Assembly (NCBI RefSeq): GCF_900186955.1
Contig: NZ_LT906438.1
Coordinates: forward strand, 1,798,001 to 1,862,000
Length of the DNA: 64,000 nt
Direction of reading: 5' to 3'
DNA from: Bacillus pumilus
Lineage (GTDB): Bacteria > Bacillota > Bacilli > Bacillales > Bacillaceae
The notes beneath the pieces were generated by a model, which was given only the letters and a program-made list of their open reading frames with translations, was not told where the DNA came from and made no database searches. This document shows positions 25,125 to 35,145 of the stretch, one piece after another. Every line of letters begins with the position of its first letter. Positions within the stretch are counted from its first letter, which is position 1. A program made the position numbers and the translations under genes.

Positions 25125-25550
25125 TTATAGTTTTAAAATGATCACACCTGTGACCATCAATAAAATTCCTGCGTAATGTGGCCATTTCATTTTCTTTTTC
25201 TGAACACCAAACCATCCTTTTGCATCGATTGCAAAGGTAAAAGCAAGCTGTGCAATGAGTAAAGCTGCGATAGTGAGTGTCACACCGATTATTTGAATCG
25301 CAGTGACTTCATTAAAAATAATAATCGCTGCAAATGCGCCGCCTATTAAATAAAGTGGCTGCACCTTTCGATATTCTCTGAAGTGTCCATCTCGTACGAT
25401 GAGTAAAATGACGAGCGAGATGATAAAGCCGGTCAGCTGCGTGATGGTGGCTGCCTGCCATGTGCCGATATCCTGGCTAATTCTTGCATTGGCTACGCCT
25501 TGTAGTGTAATACAAGCGCCTCCTAATAAAGCGAAAATAACACCTTTCAT
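25125..25550 (-). CDS. Small DMT-family transporter, YdcZ type (first of a pair)
   Basis: A 141-residue membrane protein with about five hydrophobic helices, beginning MKGVIFALLGGACITLQGVA, with LLIAQLAFTFAIDAKGWFGV, the Asp-containing loop typical of YdcZ proteins. ATG at 25550 is chosen because AAGAAGGAGC lies upstream and the family begins there; an upstream Met adds 27 unconserved residues. It ends 13 bases before the Crp-like gene. It may act with the second YdcZ protein as a heteromer; that is inference. Confidence 0.82.
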   Translation of the reverse strand: MKGVIFALLGGACITLQGVANARISQDIGTWQAATITQLTGFIISLVILLIVRDGHFREYRKVQPLYLIGGAFAAIIIFNEVTAIQIIGVTLTIAALLIAQLAFTFAIDAKGWFGVQKKKMKWPHYAGILLMVTGVIILKL

Positions 25551-25761
25551 TCGTTCAAAAGCTCCTTCTTTTTTCAGTCTAGTTCCATTAAATGATACAT
25601 GCCTGCCGGTTGAAAAGGACATATGTCCCACTTTGCGTATTATATCAGAAACTTTTTCTTTTGCAGTTTGTTCGTTTTAGATTTTTCACAGTGGGTACAG
25701 TTTTATATCAGCTGAAAACAGAATATTGAATGAATCACATACAAAAAGGAGACATGTCAGA

Positions 25762-27189
25762 ATGAGAAATCAAGAGAAACATTTTATTAACGGAGAATGG
25801 ATTGCATCAACAGGAAACGAAACGACGGAGGTCATCAACCCTGCGACAGAGGAAGTCATTGGCACCATTAGCTTAGGAACAAAAGAAGATTTAGATAAGG
25901 CTGTGAAAGCAGCTCGTGCCGCCTTCCCTTCTTTCTCCAAAACATCTCGAAATGACCGAGTGAAAATGCTGGAAAACATTGTGCGCGGCTACGAAAAACG
26001 CAAAGATGAACTTGTAGAAGTGATGACACAAGAGCTCGGTGCACCGCTAAAAGTATCCGAAGAAGTTCATTACAAAATGGGCTATGAACATTTTTCTAAA
26101 GCAGCGGAAGCACTTAAATCTTATACATTTACAGAGGACCGCGGCGGACATACCATTATAAAAGAAGCGATTGGCGTCAGCGGATTGATTACACCGTGGA
26201 ACTTCCCAACGAATCAGACATCTCTTAAAATCGCAGGTGCCATTGCGGCAGGCTCACCAGTTGTCTTAAAGCCAGCGGAAATTACACCATTTGCTGCGAT
26301 GATTCTTGCAGAAATTATTGATGAAGCTGGTGTACCGAAAGGAGTCTTCAACTTAGTAAACGGAACGGGTGACGTGATTGGTGACGGCATTAGCTCACAT
26401 CCTGATATTGACTTTGTTTCATTTACTGGATCAGGTGCTGTTGGCTCTAAAATTATGGAAAACGCGGCGGACAACGTGAAGAAAGTGGCTCTTGAGCTTG
26501 GCGGGAAATCCCCTCTTATCGTCTTAGATGATGCAGATGTGGATGTAGCAGCAGAAACCGCTGTTCATCATATTGCGATGAATACAGGTCAAGTGTGTTC
26601 TGCAGCTACGCGTGTGCTTATTCCAGAATCAATGAAAGACAAGTTTGAAAAAGCGCTGCTGAACGCCCTGCCGAAGTTTACAGTGGGTGATCCGAGAGAA
26701 GATCATGCTACAGGCCCGCTTGTATCTAAAAAGCAATGGGATACCGTGCAATCTTATATTGAAAAAGGAATCGAAGAAGGTGCTACCCTTCTTGCAGGGG
26801 GAACTGGAAAGCCGGACGGAATCGATAAAGGATATTTCGCCAAGCATACCATTTTCACCAATGTGAAAAATGACATGACCATTGCACAAGAAGAAATTTT
26901 TGGACCGGTCATGAGTGTCATCACGTATCAGGACCTGGATCATGCCCTTGAGATCGCCAATGATACAGTGTATGGCCTTGCTGGGTATGTTGTTGGAAAA
27001 GATGAAAAAACATTAAAATATGTCGCTGAACATATTCGTGCTGGCCAAATCACCATTAACAATGCCGAAACAGATTACTTTGCCCCATTTGGCGGCTTCA
27101 AGCAATCAGGTATCGGAAGAGAATGGGGAGACTTCGGCATCGAGGAATATTTAGAAGTGAAAGCTGTGATGGGACTTCCAACGGCATAA
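25762..27189 (+). CDS. NAD(P)-dependent aldehyde dehydrogenase
   Basis: A 475-residue aldehyde dehydrogenase, oxidising an aldehyde to its acid. It has the cofactor segment [12 protein letters not shown] and [18 protein letters not shown], the catalytic Glu in ALELGGKSP, the catalytic Cys in [11 protein letters not shown], and [13 protein letters not shown] at 25762 ([13 protein letters not shown]) is preferred to one 12 codons upstream because AAAAAGGAG lies between them. It stands alone with its own terminator. Substrate unknown. Confidence 0.9.
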   Translation: MRNQEKHFINGEWIASTGNETTEVINPATEEVIGTISLGTKEDLDKAVKAARAAFPSFSKTSRNDRVKMLENIVRGYEKRKDELVEVMTQELGAPLKVSEEVHYKMGYEHFSKAAEALKSYTFTEDRGGHTIIKEAIGVSGLITPWNFPTNQTSLKIAGAIAAGSPVVLKPAEITPFAAMILAEIIDEAGVPKGVFNLVNGTGDVIGDGISSHPDIDFVSFTGSGAVGSKIMENAADNVKKVALELGGKSPLIVLDDADVDVAAETAVHHIAMNTGQVCSAATRVLIPESMKDKFEKALLNALPKFTVGDPREDHATGPLVSKKQWDTVQSYIEKGIEEGATLLAGGTGKPDGIDKGYFAKHTIFTNVKNDMTIAQEEIFGPVMSVITYQDLDHALEIANDTVYGLAGYVVGKDEKTLKYVAEHIRAGQITINNAETDYFAPFGGFKQSGIGREWGDFGIEEYLEVKAVMGLPTA

Positions 27190-27199
27190 TTTTTTGAGG

Positions 27200-27235
27200 A
27201 GGGAGAAAAACTCTAGGGTTTTTCTCCCCTTTTTA
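27200..27235 (+). terminator. Terminator after the aldehyde dehydrogenase gene
   Basis: GGGAGAAAAA pairs with TTTTTCTCCC around CTCTAGGG, followed by a T run. Confidence 0.9.
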
Positions 27236-27285
27236 TTTAATCAATAAGAACCCATTTCGAATTTTAAGAACTGCTTACTACTCTC

Positions 27286-27645
27286 TTATTTTTTCTTATC
27301 CATAATGATTTTGTATTTTTCGACGGTTGCTTTTGGAGGAAACGATTCTTGTAACTCATCAAACCAAATCTCAATCGTTTGTCCCTGTGACAGCTCTTTA
27401 GAATCTACTTTCGTTAAATCGATAATGATGAGGTCATCTTTATACTTATCAATAAGTAGATGAGTATTCAACGAATCATCGCTTTTTAGAGGCGTTTTAT
27501 TGTTTATAAGAAGTAAACTCGTCTCCTCTTTACATAGCAGTATGCCTTTTTTTGAAAAAGGTGCTGTTGTTTTATTCTGATTGTATGAATCCTTTATATT
27601 TCCCTTCGGAGAATTGCACGCTACTAATAAAATGAGAAAAATCAA
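27286..27645 (-). CDS. Small lipoprotein, DUF3221/YobA-like; start region probably frameshifted
   Basis: About 119 residues with a lipobox (LLVACN) only ten residues from the first usable start (TTG at 27645), too short for a normal signal peptide, and that TTG has no ribosome site. A better start is ATG at 27700 in another frame (MKFDTAKVLK). One base fewer in the run of six T at 27669-27674 (plus strand) would join it to KCFRLVILIFLILLVAC, a textbook lipoprotein signal, for about 137 residues. The mature part (IDKYKDDLIIIDLTKVDSKE; IEIWFDELQESFPP) resembles DUF3221. Function unknown; it would be exported and membrane-anchored. Confidence 0.6.
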   Translation of the reverse strand: MIFLILLVACNSPKGNIKDSYNQNKTTAPFSKKGILLCKEETSLLLINNKTPLKSDDSLNTHLLIDKYKDDLIIIDLTKVDSKELSQGQTIEIWFDELQESFPPKATVEKYKIIMDKKK

Positions 27646-27700
27646 GATGACAAGCCGAAAACATTTTATTTTTTAAAACTTTAGCTGTATCAAATTTCAT

Positions 27701-27966
27701 TCACCCCTTTTCAATTCTTTGCGATCGCTTCTTCATGCTAGCATTCTTAGAACAAAACGACCCATTTTTCTTAAGATGCTTTATACAGTTAAACCGATTT
27801 ACCCTCAAGTTCATTTACCTTGTAAAGGTATTAGAAATGTTAATCATGACAATCAATATTATATATTTTACTTAATGGCAAACTTTCGGTAAAGTTCAAA
27901 TTGAACCTATATATATAATTCCTATCGAATTAATCTATGTTTATATTCCTTGTGAGGTGGATATCG
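27701..27966 (+). promoter_or_regulatory. Control region of cysJI
   Basis: No gene is seen. It has a TATAAT at 27914-27919 with no -35 at the expected place, suggesting an activator-dependent promoter. TTCAAATTGAA (27895-27905) is a perfect palindrome just upstream, well placed for a LysR-type activator such as CysL. TAATTC-CTATC-GAATTA (27916-27932) is a 6-bp dyad overlapping the -10 and resembles CymR repressor sites. Family assignments are by analogy with B. subtilis sulfur control. Confidence 0.5.
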
Positions 27967-29787
27967 TTGCAACTTCATGTATTGAACAGTCCGTTTAGTC
28001 AGCAGCAGGCAGACTTGCTTAATCAGCTGCTTCCGACTTTAACAGATCAACAAAAAATTTGGCTTACCGGTTATTTATCAGCACAGGCAGCTCTAACCGG
28101 ATCAGAAACAGCTACTCTAGCCCCTTCTCCTTCTGCCGCAGTACCTGCGCAGCACGTCAGTAAAGATGTTACCGTCATTTATGGCTCACAAACAGGTAAT
28201 TCTGAAGGATTAGCGAAAAAGACAGCGCAGCATCTTGAGGAGAAAGGTTTTCAAGTGACGCTCTCTTCTATGTCAGATTTTAAACCAAATAATCTGAAAA
28301 AAATACACAATTTACTGATGATCGTCAGCACACATGGCGAGGGAGATCCGCCTGATAATGCCCTTTCTTTCCATGAATATGTCCACGGCAGACGTGCGCC
28401 AAAGCTTGATCATTTAAGCTTTTCTGTTTTATCGCTAGGCGACAGCTCCTACGAATTCTTCTGTCAGACTGGAAAAGAATTTGATGAGCGCTTCAAAGAG
28501 CTTGGCGGAACGCGCCTGACAGATCGAGTGGATTGTGACCTTGATTATGATGAGCCGTTTTCGGAATGGCTTCAAGGGGTGACATCGTCACTTAGCGAAG
28601 GTGAAGCCGCAGCCTTCCCGCAAGAATCAGCAGGAGAGAGCAACCAAACAGCAGCTACTGAATACTCAAGAACGAATCCTTTTTATGCGGAAGTTCTTGA
28701 AAATATCAATCTAAATGGTCGCGGCTCTAACAAAGAGACCCGCCATTTGGAGCTTTCACTAGAAGGATCAGGACTTGTGTATGAACCGGGTGACAGCCTT
28801 GGAATTTATCCAACAAATGATCCTGCGCTTGTTGATGAACTGATCACAACATGTGGATGGAATGCAGACGAAGCCGTAACTGTTCATAAAAACGGTGACA
28901 CTCTTCCTTTAAAAGAAGCACTTACCTCACATTTTGAGATTACAGTATTAACAAAACCCCTTCTTCAAAAGTTGGCGGACTTGACGAAAAATGAAGCTCT
29001 CCATGCCCTTTTAGAAGAAGGAAATGAAGAAAAGTTAAAAGCGTATTTAGCAGGAAGAGATTTAGTCGATGCTGCGCGCGACTTCGGTCCTTTTGAAGGA
29101 ACAGCCGCAGACTTTACTGCGATTTTAAGAAAAATTCCTGCCCGCCTTTATTCGATTGCAAGCAGCCTGAAAGCGAATGAAGAAGAGGTTCATTTGACGA
29201 TCGGTGCTGTGAGATATGATGCGCACGGGAGAGAACGTCAAGGTGTCTGCTCCATTCTATGTGCAGAGCGCTTAGAGCCAGGTGATACGCTGCCTGTTTA
29301 TATTCAGCACAATCAAAACTTTAAGCTTCCTGAAAACCCTGATGCACCGATCATTATGGTGGGGCCAGGTACAGGTATCGCCCCTTTCCGTTCGTTTATG
29401 CAGGAACGAGAAGAAATCGGTGCAAGCGGAAAATCGTGGTTATTCTTCGGCGATCAGCACTTTGTGACGGACTTCTTATATCAAACCGAATGGCAAAAGT
29501 GGTTAAAAGATGGCGTCTTAACGAAAATGGATGTGGCCTTTTCTAGAGATTCAGAGGAAAAAGTATATGTTCAGCATCAAATGAAGAAGCAAAGTAAAGA
29601 ATTATTCGAATGGCTGGAGCAAGGTGCCTATGTATATGTTTGCGGAGATGAAAAGCATATGGCGCATGATGTTCATCATACGCTTCTATCGATTATCCAA
29701 GAAGAAGGAGCGATGAGCAAAGAGAAAGCAGAAAGCTATCTAGCTAACTTGCAGCAGCAAAAACGCTATCAGCGCGACGTATATTAA
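27967..29787 (+). CDS. cysJ: Sulfite reductase (NADPH) flavoprotein subunit
   Basis: A 606-residue diflavin reductase that passes electrons from NADPH through FAD and FMN to the CysI hemoprotein in sulfate assimilation. The flavodoxin domain (about 55-200; VIYGSQTGNSEGLAKKTA; STHGEGDPPDNA; LGDSSYEFFC) is followed by the FAD domain (RLYSIASSLKANE; GVCSILCAERL) and NADPH domain (GPGTGIAPFRSF; YVYVCGDEKHMAHDVH). TTG at 27967 is the start: GAGGTGG lies seven bases upstream, and upstream in-frame codons are not conserved. It is followed at 38 bases by cysI. Confidence 0.94.
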   Translation: MQLHVLNSPFSQQQADLLNQLLPTLTDQQKIWLTGYLSAQAALTGSETATLAPSPSAAVPAQHVSKDVTVIYGSQTGNSEGLAKKTAQHLEEKGFQVTLSSMSDFKPNNLKKIHNLLMIVSTHGEGDPPDNALSFHEYVHGRRAPKLDHLSFSVLSLGDSSYEFFCQTGKEFDERFKELGGTRLTDRVDCDLDYDEPFSEWLQGVTSSLSEGEAAAFPQESAGESNQTAATEYSRTNPFYAEVLENINLNGRGSNKETRHLELSLEGSGLVYEPGDSLGIYPTNDPALVDELITTCGWNADEAVTVHKNGDTLPLKEALTSHFEITVLTKPLLQKLADLTKNEALHALLEEGNEEKLKAYLAGRDLVDAARDFGPFEGTAADFTAILRKIPARLYSIASSLKANEEEVHLTIGAVRYDAHGRERQGVCSILCAERLEPGDTLPVYIQHNQNFKLPENPDAPIIMVGPGTGIAPFRSFMQEREEIGASGKSWLFFGDQHFVTDFLYQTEWQKWLKDGVLTKMDVAFSRDSEEKVYVQHQMKKQSKELFEWLEQGAYVYVCGDEKHMAHDVHHTLLSIIQEEGAMSKEKAESYLANLQQQKRYQRDVY

Positions 29788-29824
29788 TGGACTTGATGCT
29801 TGAAAGAAAGGAGCTTTTACTTAC

Positions 29825-31543
29825 ATGGTGAAGACAGCATTAACAGCGCCGGATGGACCTCCGAGCGACGTAGAAGAAATCAAAGAAAAAAGTGATTATT
29901 TACGGGGTACGTTAAAAGAAGTAATGCTTGATCCGATTTCAGCGGGAATTCCTGATGATGACAATCGCCTGATGAAGCATCACGGCAGCTATTTACAGGA
30001 TGATCGAGACCTCAGAAATGAACGGCAGAAACAAAAACTTGAGCCAGCCTATCAATTTATGCTGCGCGTACGCCTGCCTGGAGGAATCGCCACATCTAAG
30101 CAGTGGCTAGTGATGGATGAGCTTGCTCACACATACGGAAACGGTACGTTAAAGCTGACTACTCGTGAAACTTTTCAGCTTCACGGTATTTTAAAATGGA
30201 ACATGAAAAAAACCATACAAGACATTCATTCTACTATGCTTGATACAATTGCTGCTTGCGGCGACGTGAACCGGAATGTCATGTGTACATCAAACCCCTA
30301 TCAATCAGAAGTGCACCATGATGTCTACGAGCTGGCGAAAAAATTAAGTGATGACCTGCTCCCGCAAACAAGGGCGTATCACGAAATTTGGCTTGATGAG
30401 GAAAAGGTTGCGGCAACGCCAGATACGGAAGTTGAACCGATGTATGGCCCGCTTTATTTACCAAGGAAATTCAAAATTGGTGTGGCGGTCCCTCCTGCTA
30501 ATGATATTGATGTCTTTTCGCAGGATTTAGGCTTCATTGCGATCATCGAAAATGAGCAATTGATCGGCTTTAATGTCGCAATTGGCGGCGGAATGGGCAT
30601 GACTCATGGTGATACAGCCACCTATCCTCAGCTTGCAAAAGTGATTGGCTTTTGTACACCGGAACAAGTTGTAGAGATTGCGAAACAAGTGATTACCATT
30701 CAGCGTGACTATGGAAACCGTTCGGTGCGAAAAAATGCCCGTTTTAAATATACAGTGGACCGCCTTGGTCTTGAGAATGTAAAAGAAGAGCTGGAACGCC
30801 GCCTCGGGTTTGCCCTTTTAGACGCAAGAGGTTATCACTTTGATCATAATGGGGACCGCTATGGCTGGGTAAAAGGCATCAATGGCAGATGGCATTATAC
30901 GATGTTTGTAGAAGGCGGACGCATCATAGATTATGATGATTATCCGCTGATGACAGGTATTCGTGAAATCGCAAAGATTCATTCAGGTGACTTCCGCTTA
31001 ACAGCGAATCAAAATTTGATCATTGGAAATGTCACTTCTCATAAAAAGAAACAAATCGAGCAGCTCATTCAGGAGTTCGGCTTATCAGATGGTCAGCAGC
31101 ACTCTGCACTCCGCCGCAGTTCAATGGCCTGTGTTTCTCTTCCAACATGCGGCTTAGCGATGGCAGAAGCAGAACGCTACCTCCCACGCTTGATTGACAA
31201 AATTGAAGAGATTGTCGAAGAAAACGGCTTAAGTGATAAAGAAATCACGATTCGTATGACTGGTTGTCCAAATGGATGTGCCCGTCATGCGCTAGGTGAA
31301 ATTGGCTTTATCGGCAAATCACCTGGCAAATACAACATGTATCTTGGCGCTGCGTTTGATGGCAGCAGATTAAGTAAGCTGTACCGTGAAAATGTTGGTG
31401 AGGAAGAGATTTTAAACGAGCTTGGCTCTCTTCTCCCCCGCTATGCAAAAGAACGAGAAGACCAAGAACATTTCGGTGATTTTGTCGTTCGGGCAGGGAT
31501 TGTCAAAGAAACAACAGATGGCACGAATTTTCATGTGCAATAG
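29825..31543 (+). CDS. cysI: Sulfite reductase hemoprotein subunit
   Basis: A 572-residue siroheme/4Fe-4S enzyme reducing sulfite to sulfide with six electrons from CysJ. The cluster-siroheme Cys motifs are visible as [16 protein letters not shown] (near residue 437) and [19 protein letters not shown] (near 480). The N-terminal half has TRETFQLHG and GDVNRNVMC, siroheme and anion-site segments. ATG follows AAAGGAGC. It forms a two-gene operon with cysJ, ending in a strong terminator. Confidence 0.95.
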   Translation: MVKTALTAPDGPPSDVEEIKEKSDYLRGTLKEVMLDPISAGIPDDDNRLMKHHGSYLQDDRDLRNERQKQKLEPAYQFMLRVRLPGGIATSKQWLVMDELAHTYGNGTLKLTTRETFQLHGILKWNMKKTIQDIHSTMLDTIAACGDVNRNVMCTSNPYQSEVHHDVYELAKKLSDDLLPQTRAYHEIWLDEEKVAATPDTEVEPMYGPLYLPRKFKIGVAVPPANDIDVFSQDLGFIAIIENEQLIGFNVAIGGGMGMTHGDTATYPQLAKVIGFCTPEQVVEIAKQVITIQRDYGNRSVRKNARFKYTVDRLGLENVKEELERRLGFALLDARGYHFDHNGDRYGWVKGINGRWHYTMFVEGGRIIDYDDYPLMTGIREIAKIHSGDFRLTANQNLIIGNVTSHKKKQIEQLIQEFGLSDGQQHSALRRSSMACVSLPTCGLAMAEAERYLPRLIDKIEEIVEENGLSDKEITIRMTGCPNGCARHALGEIGFIGKSPGKYNMYLGAAFDGSRLSKLYRENVGEEEILNELGSLLPRYAKEREDQEHFGDFVVRAGIVKETTDGTNFHVQ

Positions 31544-31576
31544 AAAAAGACAGGACACTCTCCTGTCTTTTTTCAG
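31544..31576. terminator. Terminator after cysI, probably bidirectional
   Basis: AAAAAGACAGGA pairs with TCCTGTCTTTTT around CACTC. T runs occur on both strands, so it may also end the converging yng operon. Confidence 0.9.
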
Positions 31577-31652
31577 TGTGATAGAAAATCTTTGCAGCCC
31601 TAGGAAGAACGAGTACCGGCACGCAGACCTGAACACCGATGCAAGGGCTTGT

Positions 31653-33590
31653 TTACATGCTGTTCTGTTTCCGTTTCAAGTACTCGCAAATGCTTTTGTA
31701 CACATGAGGATTGTCTAAAGAAGAAAGATCTGGTGAAGGCTGCTGTTCATAAGCTCCTTTTAATAAACGCCGGACGATTTTTCCGTTTCTTGTTTTCGGT
31801 AAAGCTGAAATAAGATGAATTTCCTTTGGCGTGAGCGCTTTTCCTGCATATGAACCAACATGAGTTTTGAGCTCTTGAATCAGTTTTGTTTCGTCACAAG
31901 ACTGCGGGCTGGTCACGATGAAGCACACGAGTGCCTCCCCCTTCACCTCATCCTTTACCCCAATCACTGCTGCCTCGTGTACAGCTGGGTGTCCGACAAG
32001 AATGGATTCAATTTCTGCTGGACCGACTCGTTTTCCTGCTGTATTAATGACATCATCTGATCTGCCAGTGATATGAAACGTGCCATCCTCTGATTGCACC
32101 ACCCAATCCCCATGTGTCCATACCCCATCAAATCGTTTGAAATACGTATCTTCATAACGCTTAGGATCTTTCCAAAACCCACATGTCATGCCAACCCATG
32201 GCTTTTTCACAACGAGCTCTCCTACTTCATTTATGACGCTCTGACCTGCTTCATTATATACATCAGCTGCCATTCCTAAAATCGCCGCATTAAAAAGGAC
32301 TGGCTTAATTGGGCGAAGCAGCGTACTTCCTACAATTCCGCCTGAGACTTCTGTTCCTCCCGAATAGTTTAGAATTGGAATATGCTTATGACCGATTTTG
32401 TCAAAAAGCCATTGCCATGGTGCTTCATTCCACGGCTCACCTGTAGAAATGATGGCTTTGACATGCGGCAACTTTATACCTGCAAGATTTTGCTGCATCG
32501 CAGATCGAACAAACGTAGGAGAAAGCCCAAAGTGGGTGACCTTTTGCTCGTGAATGAATGACCAGAGGTGCTGTTCATCTGGATAATCGGGTGCGCCGTC
32601 ATATAAAACAATCGCAGCTCCATTGATCAAGCCCCCAAAGACGAGAAATGGCCCCATCATCCAGCCCATGTCTGTGAGCCAAAACAAGCGGTCTCCTTTT
32701 GCAACGTCCATACAAAGACCGGCATCAAAAGCTGCTTTTACAGGGAATCCTGCGTGTGTATGGACTGCTCCTTTTGGCGTACCAGTCGTTCCAGAAGTGT
32801 ATAAGATCATGAGAGGCTCTTCATTTGAGAGATAGGTCGTTTCACTTATCGGGTCTTCTTTTAACAAATCGTTTAACCTAATATCTCCTTCATATTCAGT
32901 GTCAGAGGAAGTGTGTACAATGACGGTTTTGACGGTCGTGGTTTTGCCTATGGCTTCTGCTGCACATTCCCGCATATTGATCTTCTTCCCGCGGCGCGTC
33001 ATGCCTGAGCCTGTGACGACAATGGCTGCACTTGACGCACGAATACGTACGGCAAGAGGCTCGCTTCCATACCCGGAGAAGACGGGGCTAAAGATAACGC
33101 CAATTTTCGCAAAGGCTAGCATGACAGCGACCGTTTCAGGAAGCATCGGCATATAAATGACTGCCACATCTCCTTTTTGAAGCCCATTCTTCAAAAAGCC
33201 AGCAGCGAGGCGATTCACCTTTTCCTGAAGATCGAGATACGTCCATTTCCTCTCTTCGCCCATCTCGTTTTTCCAAATCACGGCTGGCTGATGCTGCGCA
33301 TCTTCGTTCTCTGCCCATTTGTCCACGGCCGTTTCGGTTATGTTGAGTTGACCGCCTTTATACCAGTTCGGCCACATGAGTGAATCTTGACCTAATGCGG
33401 CTTCGTACGGCATCTTCCACTTGATACCGACCGCCTTTTCGGCTTCTCTCCAAAACCAATCGGTACGCTCGACACTAGCTTTGTAGAATGCATCATAAGT
33501 AGAAAAACCAAGTGAGTACATCCATTTGTAAAGACGTGTCTGTTTGATCATTTGCTCTTCCGGTATCCATGCTGGTTTCAGGTTCATCAT
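31653..33590 (-). CDS. Acetyl/acetoacetyl-CoA synthetase-like AMP-forming ligase
   Basis: A 645-residue adenylate-forming enzyme with the acetyl-CoA synthetase N-terminal cap (WFWREAEKAVGIKW; MWPNWYKGGQLNIT). ATP motifs are MILYTSGTTGTPKGAVHTHA, then NYSGGTEVSGG, THGDWVVQSEDG and ITGRSDDVINTAGKRVGPAE. The C-terminal acetylation Lys is in LPKTRNGKIVRRLL. It is the last gene of the yng operon, 13 bases after yngE. Because HMG-CoA lyase yields acetoacetate, a role in making acetoacetyl-CoA is attractive; acetate or another short acid is the alternative. Confidence 0.85.
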   Translation of the reverse strand: MMNLKPAWIPEEQMIKQTRLYKWMYSLGFSTYDAFYKASVERTDWFWREAEKAVGIKWKMPYEAALGQDSLMWPNWYKGGQLNITETAVDKWAENEDAQHQPAVIWKNEMGEERKWTYLDLQEKVNRLAAGFLKNGLQKGDVAVIYMPMLPETVAVMLAFAKIGVIFSPVFSGYGSEPLAVRIRASSAAIVVTGSGMTRRGKKINMRECAAEAIGKTTTVKTVIVHTSSDTEYEGDIRLNDLLKEDPISETTYLSNEEPLMILYTSGTTGTPKGAVHTHAGFPVKAAFDAGLCMDVAKGDRLFWLTDMGWMMGPFLVFGGLINGAAIVLYDGAPDYPDEQHLWSFIHEQKVTHFGLSPTFVRSAMQQNLAGIKLPHVKAIISTGEPWNEAPWQWLFDKIGHKHIPILNYSGGTEVSGGIVGSTLLRPIKPVLFNAAILGMAADVYNEAGQSVINEVGELVVKKPWVGMTCGFWKDPKRYEDTYFKRFDGVWTHGDWVVQSEDGTFHITGRSDDVINTAGKRVGPAEIESILVGHPAVHEAAVIGVKDEVKGEALVCFIVTSPQSCDETKLIQELKTHVGSYAGKALTPKEIHLISALPKTRNGKIVRRLLKGAYEQQPSPDLSSLDNPHVYKSICEYLKRKQNSM

Positions 33591-33603
33591 GAGGGTGCCC
33601 CCT

Positions 33604-35127
33604 TTAGACCGGATAAACCGGATGTTTTCGTCTTGTAAATGTCATCTCTTTTGAGGAATAGGCTTGGAAGCGATGACAAAGCTCATCTCGCAAGTGGTCG
33701 AACGGGATGACGCCGTCGACAATCATTTCAGAAGCAAGCTCATATATATTCATATCTTCTTGATATTCCTTGCGTTTCTCATGGATAAATGCAGCTCTCT
33801 CTTCAGCAGGCAATTCAGCAATCTTATTTGCATAGACAGCATTTACAGCCGCTTCTGGTCCCATGACAGCAATTTGTGCCGATGGAAGAGCGAGACAGCA
33901 GTCTGGTTCAAACGCTGGTCCTGCCATTGCATATAGACCTGCACCGTATGCTTTACGCACAATGACTGATATTTTCGGAACGGTTGCCTCTGACATAGCG
34001 GAGATCATTTTCGCCCCGTGTCTGATAATACCAGCTTGTTCCACTTTTGTTCCGATCATAAATCCCGGTATATCCGCAAGGAAAAGGAGCGGGATATGAA
34101 AGGCGTCACATAGCTGAATAAACTTAGCGGCTTTATCAGCTGAGTCATGGAACAGCACCCCGCCTTTTACCCTCGGCTGGTTAGCAATAAGACCGACAGG
34201 CTGCCCGTTCATTCGGCCAAAGCCTGTGATCAGCTCTGCGGCAAACAGTTTTTTAATTTCAAAAAATGATCCTTCATCAATGAGTAAATCAATGAGCTGA
34301 TACATATCAAAAGGGGTATTTTGCCCTTTAGGAATAAGGCCTTGGATGGTCATCTCAGATGCTTTAGGTGCTTTTGCGGCTGCCGGTTTTGGTTTCTCTG
34401 TATAGTTGGCAGGCATGTAGGTTAAATAGTCGCGAGCGATTTGAATTGCTTCTTCCTCGGTTTTGGCTAAAATATCACCACATCCGGATATGCTACAGTG
34501 CATGTTTGCCCCGCCCATTTCTTCAAGTGTTACTTTTTCTCCAATCACCATTTCGGCCATTCTCGGAGAGCCTAAATACATCGAGGCATTCCCTTCGACC
34601 ATCACAACGATGTCACAAAAAGCAGGAATGTAAGCACCTCCTGCCGCAGAAGGACCAAATAGTAAACAAACTTGCGGGATACGTCCAGACAGCTTCACCT
34701 GGTTATAAAAAATGCGTCCCGCTCCCCTTCTGCCTGGAAACATTGCAATTTGATCGGTGATTCTTGCACCCGCAGAGTCGACTAAATACAGCATCGGGCA
34801 GTTGAGCTTTTCCGCTGTTTCTTGGATTCTAATGATTTTTTCTACCGTTTTGACGCCCCATGATCCAGCTTTGACAGTAGAATCATTTGCCATAACGCAT
34901 ACGGTTTGCCCATTCATCTGCCCTGTCCCTGTGACAACACCATCTGCTGGTAAATGCTCATCTTTACACTCGGCAAACATCGCATCCTCAATGAACGAAT
35001 CCTGATCTAATAGCAACTGGAGCCGGTCACGGACGAACAATTTTCCTTTTTCTTTGTTTTTTTGATGGTATCGTTCGGCTCCTCCTTTGACAATTCGCTG
35101 TTTTTTCACTTCATATTCTTCGATCAT
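33604..35127 (-). CDS. yngE: Acyl-CoA carboxylase carboxyltransferase subunit (methylcrotonyl-CoA type)
   Basis: A 507-residue biotin-dependent carboxyltransferase that moves CO2 from carboxybiotin on YngHB to an acyl-CoA. The two crotonase-like halves are clear: GPSAAGGAYIPAFCDIVVMV in the first, and ADIPGFMIGTKVEQAGIIRH with KAYGAGLYAMAGPAFEPDC in the second, both oxyanion-hole regions. The neighbours (isovaleryl-CoA dehydrogenase, methylglutaconyl hydratase, HMG-CoA lyase) point to 3-methylcrotonyl-CoA as substrate. It follows yngF by 18 bases. Confidence 0.92.
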   Translation of the reverse strand: MIEEYEVKKQRIVKGGAERYHQKNKEKGKLFVRDRLQLLLDQDSFIEDAMFAECKDEHLPADGVVTGTGQMNGQTVCVMANDSTVKAGSWGVKTVEKIIRIQETAEKLNCPMLYLVDSAGARITDQIAMFPGRRGAGRIFYNQVKLSGRIPQVCLLFGPSAAGGAYIPAFCDIVVMVEGNASMYLGSPRMAEMVIGEKVTLEEMGGANMHCSISGCGDILAKTEEEAIQIARDYLTYMPANYTEKPKPAAAKAPKASEMTIQGLIPKGQNTPFDMYQLIDLLIDEGSFFEIKKLFAAELITGFGRMNGQPVGLIANQPRVKGGVLFHDSADKAAKFIQLCDAFHIPLLFLADIPGFMIGTKVEQAGIIRHGAKMISAMSEATVPKISVIVRKAYGAGLYAMAGPAFEPDCCLALPSAQIAVMGPEAAVNAVYANKIAELPAEERAAFIHEKRKEYQEDMNIYELASEMIVDGVIPFDHLRDELCHRFQAYSSKEMTFTRRKHPVYPV

Positions 35128-35145
35128 GCCCAGTCCCCTTTCTTG

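Noticed and set aside
34368..34760. A 130-codon plus-strand frame inside yngE
   Set aside because: Antisense to a well-conserved carboxyltransferase; no homology-like features.
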